From an uncultured Pelagibacteraceae bacterium (lineage in GTDB: Bacteria > Pseudomonadota > Alphaproteobacteria > Pelagibacterales > Pelagibacteraceae), in the NCBI GenBank assembly GCA_902635665.1, contig CACPOX010000008.1, forward strand, positions 1-49,724: a DNA stretch of 49,724 bases. Direction: 5' to 3'. The position numbers and the translations under genes are program-made. Under the pieces are notes generated by a model that saw nothing but the letters and a program-made list of their open reading frames with translations, searched no databases and was not told the origin of the DNA. The stretch's first letter is position 1, and the number at the start of each line of letters is the position of its first letter. Shown piece by piece: positions 42,744 to 49,724 of the stretch.

Positions 42744-44161
42744 TAAATAATATTAATTCTTGAGACAACTTCTATTAACTGACTTGGAAATATGAAGTAT
42801 AAAAGAATTAATATCGTTGAAACTGTGAGTGAAAATTTTAACCATAAGCTATGGTCTGTATCGTATTTGTCTTTTTCTTTATCAAAATACATTATTTTTA
42901 TAATTCTTAGATAATAAAAAGCTGCAACCACGGTTGATAATAATCCTACTATAGCTAAGAAATACATTGATTGTTCTAAAACTGCTTTAAAAACATAAAA
43001 TTTTGCAAAGAAACCAGCTAGAGGAGGTATACCTGCTAAAGAAAATAGTATTAATAATAAACATAAAGATAATAATGGATGGTTTTTTGATAAACCGGAA
43101 AGATCTTCAATATCCTCATAATATTGATCTTTTCTTCTTAACATTAGTAAACAAGAAAAAAGAGCTAAGTTCATAACAACATATATGGATATGTATATTA
43201 TTGAACTTTGAATTCCTTCATTTGATGCTGTTGCTAATCCAGCTAACGTATAGCCTATGTGACCAATAGAACTGTAAGCTACCAGCCTTTTAATATTAGT
43301 TTGCCCTATAGCAGCAACTGCTCCAAAAACCATAGAAGCTATAGATAAAAAAACTATTATCATTTGCCATTGATCAATTAAATTTAAAAAGGGAACATAT
43401 AAAAATCTAATAAATACAGTTAAAGCAGCTATCTTTGGCACTATTGTAAAAAATAAAGTTACAGTTGTTGGAGATCCCTCGTAAACATCAGGTGCCCACA
43501 TATGAAATGGAACCGCAGAAATTTTGAATGCTAAACCAACTAAGATAAATACAATTCCAAATGTTAAAACATATTCCTCAGAATTTAGTTGATTTGATAT
43601 TATATCAAAATTGGTTGAACCTGAAAAACCATAAACCAAAGAACATCCGTATAATAACAATCCTGATGATAATGCACTTAAAACAAAATATTTTAAACCA
43701 GCTTCTGATGATTTTAATTGATCTCTGTTATATGTCGCTAACACATATAGAGCTAATGACTGTAATTCTAAGCCCATATAAAAAACAATTAAATCATTTG
43801 AGCTAATCATTACCATCATACCGAGAATAGAACTCAAAATAAGAACTGGGTATTCTATATTATATATTTTAAATGTTTTTAAATAAGTTGATGAAATAAC
43901 TAAAACTAAAAAACCTCCAATCAAAGTTATAATTTTCATTAGCGAGGACATACTATCAATCACGACGCTTTCATTAAACAAAGTTTCTCTAGTTACAGAG
44001 AAAGTTTCGTTTATTGTTATTATTGTTGTAATTAAAATAGCAAACAAAGATAAATTGAAAGTAATTTTAGAACTGTCATTTTTAAACACGCCCAAAATCA
44101 GTAGAAACATAATTGATAGAGAAATAAAAATTTCAGGTAATATTAAATTTAAATTTTCCAT
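42743..44161 (-). CDS. nuoN: NADH-quinone oxidoreductase subunit N
   Basis: This 472-residue antiporter-like subunit of complex I has about 13-14 membrane helices and the proton-antiporter core. Motifs are YMGLELQSLALYVLA (conserved Glu), SSEAGLKYFVLSALSSG, LVGLAFKISAVPFHMWAPDVYEG (conserved Lys) and GQTNIKRLVAYSSIGHIGY. SLAGIPPLAGFFAKFY follows. It forms one proton channel in the membrane arm. It is the last nuo gene and is followed directly by birA. Confidence 0.97.
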   Translation of the reverse strand: MENLNLILPEIFISLSIMFLLILGVFKNDSSKITFNLSLFAILITTIITINETFSVTRETLFNESVVIDSMSSLMKIITLIGGFLVLVISSTYLKTFKIYNIEYPVLILSSILGMMVMISSNDLIVFYMGLELQSLALYVLATYNRDQLKSSEAGLKYFVLSALSSGLLLYGCSLVYGFSGSTNFDIISNQLNSEEYVLTFGIVFILVGLAFKISAVPFHMWAPDVYEGSPTTVTLFFTIVPKIAALTVFIRFLYVPFLNLIDQWQMIIVFLSIASMVFGAVAAIGQTNIKRLVAYSSIGHIGYTLAGLATASNEGIQSSIIYISIYVVMNLALFSCLLMLRRKDQYYEDIEDLSGLSKNHPLLSLCLLLILFSLAGIPPLAGFFAKFYVFKAVLEQSMYFLAIVGLLSTVVAAFYYLRIIKIMYFDKEKDKYDTDHSLWLKFSLTVSTILILLYFIFPSQLIEVVSRINII

Positions 44162-44162
44162 A

Positions 44163-45644
44163 TTATTTACTAGCTATATTAGTGTTATGCATATTAATTA
44201 AATCAGTAACAGAAACTTCTATAGTATTTATTAATGGATCTGGATAAAATCCGAAGAATAAAGTTGGAACAGCTAAACAGGATAAAATAAGATATTCTGA
44301 TCTATTCAAATCAAACATCTTCTTTAGATCTTCGTTAACTAACTTTCCAAATACAACTCTTTTATATAGCCAAAGCATATATGCAGCTCCAAGTATTACT
44401 CCTAAACTAGCAATTACAGCTACTAGGAAATTATCCTTAAAAGCACCCATTAAAATTAAAAATTCTCCAACAAAACCACTTGTCCCCGGTAATCCCAATG
44501 CTGCCAATGTAAACAACATAAATAAAATTGAATATTTAGGTATTATTGTAACTATTCCTCCATACGAATTTATCATCCTTGAATGCATCCGATCGTAGAC
44601 AACACCAACACATAAGAAAAGTGCAGCTGAAACTAAACCATGACTAATCATTTGAATAATACTTCCTTCAATTCCTTGTTGCTGAAGAGTAAATATTCCT
44701 AATGTAACAAATCCCATGTGAGCAACAGAAGAATAAGCTATTAACTTTTTCATATCCTCCTGCATTAGAGCAATGAAAGAAGTGAATATAATTGCTATAA
44801 CACTTAAAGTGTAAATTAAAGGTGTAAAAACTTCTGAAGCAACAGGAAATAAACCTAGAGAAAATCTGATAAAACCATAACCTGCCATCTTTAACAAGAT
44901 CGCCGCTAACAATACAGATCCTGCAGTTGGAGCTTCAACGTGAGCATCTGGCAACCAGGTGTGTACTGGCCACATAGGGGTTTTAACTGCAAAAGAGCTG
45001 AAGAATGCTAACCATAAAAGATTTTGATATTTAGCATCAATACCAAGTTCATAAAGTTGAACAACATCAGTCGTACCTGTAATCCAATAAATAGAAATTA
45101 TTGCAACTAACATTAAAACAGAACCTAGTAATGTATATAAAAAGAATTTAAAAGCCGAATAAACTCTTTTTGGACCACCCCAAATTCCGATAATTAAAAA
45201 CATTGGAATTAATCCTGCTTCAAAAAATAAATAGAATACAACTAAATCAAGTGCACAAAAAACACCAATCATGAAACTTTCCATGATTAGAATTGCAATT
45301 AAAAAATCTCTTAATCTATTTTTGACAGAATTATTTACAGATATAATGCATAACGGAGTTATGAATGTAGTTAAAATAATGAATAAAATTGAAATACCGT
45401 CCACACCAACTTTGTAATTAATAAATCCATCAATCCATGTTCTATCTTCTACAAATTGAAAATTTGAAGTTGATTGGTCAAAAGAAATCCACAGATAAAT
45501 CGAAATTAAAAAATTTACTATGGTCGTAAATAAAGCAACATATTTAGCAGTTGAATTATTTCCTTCTTTATCTTTTGTAAAAAATAAAAATAAAGCGCCA
45601 ACTGTTGGCAATAATATTAAAGATGAAAGAATGGGAAAATTCAT
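44163..45644 (-). CDS. nuoM: NADH-quinone oxidoreductase subunit M
   Basis: This 493-residue antiporter-like subunit has FFEAGLIPMFLIIGIWGG (conserved Glu), FKFFLYTLLGSVLML and FAVKTPMWPVHTWLPDAHVEAPT (conserved Lys). LAAILLKMAGYGFIRF, MKKLIAYSSVAHMGFVTLG and LPGTSGFVGEFLIL also match. It has about 14 membrane helices. It overlaps nuoL by one base and precedes nuoN by 1 base. Confidence 0.98.
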   Translation of the reverse strand: MNFPILSSLILLPTVGALFLFFTKDKEGNNSTAKYVALFTTIVNFLISIYLWISFDQSTSNFQFVEDRTWIDGFINYKVGVDGISILFIILTTFITPLCIISVNNSVKNRLRDFLIAILIMESFMIGVFCALDLVVFYLFFEAGLIPMFLIIGIWGGPKRVYSAFKFFLYTLLGSVLMLVAIISIYWITGTTDVVQLYELGIDAKYQNLLWLAFFSSFAVKTPMWPVHTWLPDAHVEAPTAGSVLLAAILLKMAGYGFIRFSLGLFPVASEVFTPLIYTLSVIAIIFTSFIALMQEDMKKLIAYSSVAHMGFVTLGIFTLQQQGIEGSIIQMISHGLVSAALFLCVGVVYDRMHSRMINSYGGIVTIIPKYSILFMLFTLAALGLPGTSGFVGEFLILMGAFKDNFLVAVIASLGVILGAAYMLWLYKRVVFGKLVNEDLKKMFDLNRSEYLILSCLAVPTLFFGFYPDPLINTIEVSVTDLINMHNTNIASK

Positions 45645-47554
45645 TATTTTACTATTAAAAAGGTTAGTAAAGCAGAGAAACCTAATAACATCACAAATGC
45701 ATATTGATAGATAAAACCACTTTGAAATTTAGTTGCTTTAATTGAACATTTTTTTATGAAAGAGGAAATTCCATCAGGACCAAAACCATCGATTATAGTT
45801 CCATCACAAAATTTCCATAAAAATAAACCTAGTTTTTTTGAAAATTTAATAAACAACACATCATACAACTCATCAAAATACCATTTATTAACTAAAAAAT
45901 TGTACAAAGGTTTATTCATTGAAGCTATTGAATTTGGTAATTCTTTATTCTTAACAAATAGGTAATAAGCAATTGGAATAGATAATAAAACTAAACACGG
46001 TGTTAAAAGCAAAAACCATAAAGGAGGATGCTCAGTACTCAAAGGCTCTAAAAACTTAATAGACTCTGCCCAGAATAAACTCTCACCATGACCAATAAAT
46101 AGTCCTTTAAATATAAAGCCAGCAAACACAGCTCCTATTGAAAGAATAAATAATGGAACAAGCATTACTAATGGAGATTCATGTGTTTCCTCTATCTTGA
46201 TCTCTTTATTATTGTACTCTCCATGGAAGGTTTTAAATATCAATCTCCACGAATAAATAGATGTTAAAAATGCTGTGATTATTCCAATCCCAGCAGCATA
46301 ATATCCAACAGTATTTCCTCTTAAATAAGCAAATTCTATAATTGCATCTTTAGAATAAAATCCTGATAAAAATGGAAAACCTGTTAAAGCAAGAGTCCCT
46401 ATAATCATTAAAGCATAGGTATACGGTAACTTTTTCCATACACCACCCATGTTATTGATATTTTGTTCATCTTTAAATGCATGGATAACTGAACCAGATC
46501 CTAAAAATAATAAAGCTTTGAAAAATGCGTGCGTAAATAAATGAAACATAGCAACATTGTAAGCTCCTACACCAGCAGCAAAAAACATATAGCCAAGTTG
46601 GCTACATGTAGAGTAAGCAATTATCTTTTTTATATCTGATTGAACTAATGCTACTGTTGCTGCAAAGAATGCTGTAGTCATTCCAACAATAGTTATAAAA
46701 TTTAGTATTAACGGTGAATACTCGTATATTGGAGAACATCTTACAACTAAGAAAACACCTGCTGTTACCATTGTCGCTGCGTGAATTAATGCAGAAACTG
46801 GTGTTGGACCTTCCATAGCATCAGGCAACCATGTATGAAGTAATATCTGTGCAGATTTACCCATTGCTCCAATAAATAAAAGCAAACAAACTAAATCTAT
46901 TGCTTTAACCTCAAAACCTAAAAAAGATAAGTTTTTATCAACAACTGTTGGAATTTGTTGGAAAACTTCTGAATAATTAACAGTTCCAAATAAATAAAAT
47001 ATTAAGAAAATTCCTAAAGCAAAACCAAAATCACCTACTCTATTTACTACAAATGCTTTTATTGCTGCAGCATTTGCACTTTCCTTTTTGAACCAAAAAC
47101 CAATTAGGAAATATGAACATAAACCAACACCTTCCCAACCAAAAAATAATTGAATAAAATTATCTGAAGTTACAAGCATCAACATCGCAAATGTAAACAA
47201 TGATAAATAAGCCATGAATCTTGGCTTATGAGGGTCATGAGACATATAACCAATTGAATAGATATGCACTAAGGCAGATACAGAAGTTACAACTACTAAC
47301 ATTACAGCTGATAATGGATCAATTAACATTGACCAATTTACATCAAGTGACCCAGAACTTATCCAGGTAGCTATAACAATATTTTCTTCATACTGATTTA
47401 CGATTACTTGATAAAGAACAAAAATTGATAGAAGAGCAGAAATTGATACAAGTACGCTTGTTACTATTTCAGAATTTCTATCACCAATATATTTTCCAAA
47501 AAAACCTGAAATAATCGATGCAATAAGTGGAAGAAATATAATTGATAGTTCCAT
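45644..47554 (-). CDS. nuoL: NADH-quinone oxidoreductase subunit L
   Basis: This 636-residue protein is the largest antiporter-like subunit of complex I. It has FFGWEGVGLCSYFLIGFW (conserved Glu), AFVVNRVGDFGFALG, SAQILLHTWLPDAMEGPTPVSALIHAATMV in shorter blocks, and SDIKKIIAYSTCSQLGYM. ALTGFPFLSGFYSKDAI follows. The C-terminal extension provides the lateral amphipathic helix and a final membrane anchor (about 610-632). Normal length. It is 2 bases after nuoK. Confidence 0.98.
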   Translation of the reverse strand: MELSIIFLPLIASIISGFFGKYIGDRNSEIVTSVLVSISALLSIFVLYQVIVNQYEENIVIATWISSGSLDVNWSMLIDPLSAVMLVVVTSVSALVHIYSIGYMSHDPHKPRFMAYLSLFTFAMLMLVTSDNFIQLFFGWEGVGLCSYFLIGFWFKKESANAAAIKAFVVNRVGDFGFALGIFLIFYLFGTVNYSEVFQQIPTVVDKNLSFLGFEVKAIDLVCLLLFIGAMGKSAQILLHTWLPDAMEGPTPVSALIHAATMVTAGVFLVVRCSPIYEYSPLILNFITIVGMTTAFFAATVALVQSDIKKIIAYSTCSQLGYMFFAAGVGAYNVAMFHLFTHAFFKALLFLGSGSVIHAFKDEQNINNMGGVWKKLPYTYALMIIGTLALTGFPFLSGFYSKDAIIEFAYLRGNTVGYYAAGIGIITAFLTSIYSWRLIFKTFHGEYNNKEIKIEETHESPLVMLVPLFILSIGAVFAGFIFKGLFIGHGESLFWAESIKFLEPLSTEHPPLWFLLLTPCLVLLSIPIAYYLFVKNKELPNSIASMNKPLYNFLVNKWYFDELYDVLFIKFSKKLGLFLWKFCDGTIIDGFGPDGISSFIKKCSIKATKFQSGFIYQYAFVMLLGFSALLTFLIVK

Positions 47555-47556
47555 AA

Positions 47557-47868
47557 TTATCCTTTCAACTTATCAATTTCTTCAACTCGAATTGTTCCAG
47601 AATTTCTAAAATACACGACTATAATTGCTAATCCTATGGCCGCTTCCGCTGCGGCAACTGTAAGAATGAATAAAGTGAATACTTGACCTGCTAAATCACC
47701 TAAATAAATCGAAAAAGCAACTAGATTTATATTTACTGCAAGTAATATCAGTTCAATACTCATTAATATTACAATGATGTTCTTCCTATTAAGAAAAATA
47801 CCAATTACTCCGATTGAGAATATTACTGCGCCTAGAGTTAAATAATGCCCTAAACCTATATCAATCAT
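47557..47868 (-). CDS. nuoK: NADH-quinone oxidoreductase subunit K
   Basis: This 103-residue subunit has three membrane helices. Conserved acidic residues lie within the membrane in [17 protein letters not shown] (helix 2) and [20 protein letters not shown] (helix 3). These are part of the central proton path of complex I. It overlaps nuoJ by 8 bases. Confidence 0.97.
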   Translation of the reverse strand: MIDIGLGHYLTLGAVIFSIGVIGIFLNRKNIIVILMSIELILLAVNINLVAFSIYLGDLAGQVFTLFILTVAAAEAAIGLAIIVVYFRNSGTIRVEEIDKLKG

Positions 47869-48493
47869 CTATTTTAACTCCTTTATTACTCTGAACTTCT
47901 AGCACCTCAACACCTTCGGCTCTTTCTCTAGATATTTGTTTGATATAACTTTGTCTTTTAACACCTGATCTTTGTCTAAATGTTAATACAATAGCCCCAA
48001 TCATAGCTACTAATAGGATCATTCCACTTATTTGAAATACATGAATATAATCGGTGTATAAAATCTGTCCTAATGAGTGAGTGTTGCTAATGCTTGTTTG
48101 AGTAATTGAATTATTAATATCAAAAATTTCTGGTTTATATTTCCAACCACCAATTACAATTATTATTTCAAAGAATATAAGCGTACTGATAATTAATCCT
48201 ACAGGGATATGTCTAGAGCTCTGTTGACCTACAAACCATTGGTTTTTTTGTTGGGCTACGTTTAACATCATAACAACAAATAAGAATAAAACTGCTACAG
48301 CACCAACATAAACAATTAGCATTATCATTCCCAAAAATTCAGCACCAATCATTATAAAAAGACAAGAGATGCTAATGAAATCAAGAATTAAGAAAAATAC
48401 TGAGTGAACAGTATTTTTAGAAGCAGTTACCATGATAGCTGAAACAACAGCAATAATTGAAAAAGTATAAAAGAAAATAGCGTGTGCAATCAT
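47861..48493 (-). CDS. nuoJ: NADH-quinone oxidoreductase subunit J
   Basis: This 210-residue membrane subunit has five helices. [18 protein letters not shown] is in helix 2, and [20 protein letters not shown] in helix 3 contains the conserved IVYVGAV turn. A last helix is [16 protein letters not shown] basic C-terminal tail with [21 protein letters not shown] is typical of alphaproteobacterial NuoJ. It lies 2 bases after nuoI. Confidence 0.96.
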   Translation of the reverse strand: MIAHAIFFYTFSIIAVVSAIMVTASKNTVHSVFFLILDFISISCLFIMIGAEFLGMIMLIVYVGAVAVLFLFVVMMLNVAQQKNQWFVGQQSSRHIPVGLIISTLIFFEIIIVIGGWKYKPEIFDINNSITQTSISNTHSLGQILYTDYIHVFQISGMILLVAMIGAIVLTFRQRSGVKRQSYIKQISRERAEGVEVLEVQSNKGVKIDD

Positions 48494-48495
48494 TT

Positions 48496-48981
48496 CTATC
48501 TATGAATATTGTCAGCTTTAATATTAGCCTCCAAAACATTCTCCCATCTATCTCCATTATCTAACAACTTTTCTTTGGTGTAATAAAGCTCTTCTCTTGT
48601 TTCTGTTGAAAATTCAAAATTTGGACCTTGTACTATTGCATCTACTGGACAAGACTCTTCACATAATCCACAATAAATACATTTCATCATATCAATATCG
48701 TAACGTGTTGTTTTTCTACTTCCGTCCTCTCTTTCAGCGGATTCTATTGTTATTGCTTGCGCAGGACATACTGCTTCACATAATTTACAAGCAATACATC
48801 TTTCTTCTCCGTTTGGATATCTTCTTAAAGCATGCTCACCTCTAAAACGAGGACTTATTTTACCTTTTTCAAAAGGGTAATTAATTGTTTTTTTTGATTT
48901 AAATAATTCTTTAATTGCAATAAACAAACCGCCAATGAAGTCGGTCATCAATATTGTTTTAAAAAATCGAGAAATATTCAT
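48496..48981 (-). CDS. nuoI: NADH-quinone oxidoreductase subunit I
   Basis: This 161-residue subunit carries two [4Fe-4S] clusters (N6a, N6b) that hand electrons to NuoB. The ligands are [12 protein letters not shown] and [12 protein letters not shown], each a CxxCxxCxxxCP motif. The N-terminal stretch [23 protein letters not shown] is also conserved. The C terminus has [19 protein letters not shown] as in alphaproteobacterial and mitochondrial homologues. It is 2 bases after nuoH. Confidence 0.98.
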   Translation of the reverse strand: MNISRFFKTILMTDFIGGLFIAIKELFKSKKTINYPFEKGKISPRFRGEHALRRYPNGEERCIACKLCEAVCPAQAITIESAEREDGSRKTTRYDIDMMKCIYCGLCEESCPVDAIVQGPNFEFSTETREELYYTKEKLLDNGDRWENVLEANIKADNIHR

Positions 48982-48983
48982 AA

Positions 48984-49724
48984 TTAATTCACTGGCAAAA
49001 GGTTAAAATAAAATAAATAGCTAGCTGTCATTACTACCCAAATTAGAGAAAGAGGAAGAAACACTTTCCAACCAAGTCTCATTAACTGATCATATCTGTA
49101 TCTAGGCACTATCGCCTTAACTAAAGCAAAAAGGATAAATAAAAGAAGAATTTTTAATATTAACCATACAGCACCTGGTACTAACGTAAATGGATAAACA
49201 TCAATTGGAGACAACCAGCCACCTAAAAATAATATTGCTCCCATTGCACACATCAATAAAATATTTGCATACTCACCTAACCAAAACATTGCATACATCA
49301 TTCCTGAATATTCTGTTTGGTAACCAGCCACCAACTCTGCTTCTGCTTCCGGCAAATCAAAAGGGGGCCTGTTGGTTTCGGCTAAAGCGGAAATAAAGAA
49401 TATTACAAACATTGGAAATAATGGAATTACAAACCACAAATTTTGTTGAGCAATAACTATGTCGTTTAAATTCAATGAACCAACACAAAGTAAAACATTA
49501 ATAATTATTACACCTATTGAAACCTCATAAGAGACCATTTGAGCTGCTGAACGAATTGCTCCAAGAAAAGGATACTTGGAATTTGATGCCCATCCACCCA
49601 TAATTATTCCGTAAACACCTAGTGAAGAAACAGCAAATAAGTAAAGAATTCCAACATTAATATCAGCCAAAACTTGAGTTGCACTAAATGGAATTACCGC
49701 CCAAGCAATTAAGGCTAAAGTCAT
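48984..49724 (-). CDS. nuoH: NADH-quinone oxidoreductase subunit H (partial, 5' end outside window)
   Basis: The visible 247 codons are the C-terminal part of NuoH. They include [42 protein letters not shown] and [17 protein letters not shown], which form the quinone-chamber face, followed by [19 protein letters not shown]. Full NuoH is about 330-345 residues. The Met at the window edge (49722-49724) is internal and roughly the first 90-100 residues lie beyond the edge. NuoH links the hydrophilic arm to the membrane arm of complex I. Confidence 0.96.
   Translation of the reverse strand: MTLALIAWAVIPFSATQVLADINVGILYLFAVSSLGVYGIIMGGWASNSKYPFLGAIRSAAQMVSYEVSIGVIIINVLLCVGSLNLNDIVIAQQNLWFVIPLFPMFVIFFISALAETNRPPFDLPEAEAELVAGYQTEYSGMMYAMFWLGEYANILLMCAMGAILFLGGWLSPIDVYPFTLVPGAVWLILKILLLFILFALVKAIVPRYRYDQLMRLGWKVFLPLSLIWVVMTASYLFYFNLLPVN

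Noticed and set aside
49722-49724. ATG at the right edge as the start of nuoH
   Set aside because: NuoH needs about 90-100 further N-terminal residues, and the Met lies inside a conserved membrane segment. The gene is cut by the window.
1-49724. CRISPR arrays, tRNA or rRNA genes, insertion sequences, phage or defence genes
   Set aside because: I looked for regular repeats, cloverleaf-like segments, transposase or integrase motifs and atypical composition and found none. The window is nearly filled by recognisable core genes.

Overview
The window looks like a chromosomal segment of a SAR11-type alphaproteobacterium (Pelagibacterales, close to Candidatus Pelagibacter). The evidence is very A+T-rich sequence, short Lys/Asn/Ile-rich versions of core proteins, almost no intergenic DNA, and an alphaproteobacterial gene order. 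That order runs nuoH-N, birA, coaX, RNase J, DUF1467, proS, lolC, lolD, dnaE, then rpsB, tsf, frr, uppS, cdsA, dxr, bamA, skp, the lpx genes, gltX, lexA, trp, ppiD, tpiA, secG, pyrG, kdsA, eno, ftsB, lipA, coq10, cinA, pgpA, ispDF, ntrY, ntrX, trkA. The taxonomic call is inferred from gene content and style, not from a marker search.

Layout from left to right. Positions 1-5173 (minus) hold potassium uptake (trkH, cut by the window edge, and trkA) and the NtrY/NtrX two-component pair. Positions 5199-7251 (plus) hold ispDF, pgpA and a cinA-type gene. Positions 7244-13695 (minus) run tpiA, secG, pyrG, kdsA, eno, ftsB, lipA, coq10. Positions 13752-18977 (plus) hold a PpiD-like chaperone and trpE-G-D-C, closed by a probable terminator. 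lexA with two SOS boxes and gltX follow on plus to 21167. Everything from 21144 to the right edge is on minus. Read in transcription order it is nuoH (cut), I, J, K, L, M, N, birA, coaX, rnj, a DUF1467 gene, proS, lolC, lolD and dnaE. A structured leader then precedes rpsB, tsf, frr, uppS, cdsA, dxr, bamA, skp, fabZ, lpxD, lpxA, lpxI, lpxB.

The genes cover respiratory complex I, cell-envelope biogenesis (undecaprenyl and CDP-diacylglycerol lipids, lipid A, Kdo, BAM, Lol), isoprenoids by the MEP route (dxr and ispDF), tryptophan and CTP synthesis, lower glycolysis/gluconeogenesis, lipoate and biotin attachment, translation and replication. There is no tRNA, rRNA, CRISPR array, insertion sequence, phage gene or recognisable defence island. 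No stretch over 300 bases lacks a gene; the longest gap is the 130-base rpsB leader.

I did not find a new multi-gene system. The observations most worth a second look are: an NtrX that lacks the sigma-54 contact loop and has Gln in place of the Walker B Glu; a pseudoknot-like RNA in the rpsB leader that contains the ribosome binding site; a long hairpin enclosing the lpxD start codon at a rearranged fabZ/lpxD junction; paired LexA boxes touching the lexA start; and several genes missing from otherwise conserved clusters (pyrH, rseP, the pdh genes, dusB-ntrB-ntrC, moaC-moeA).
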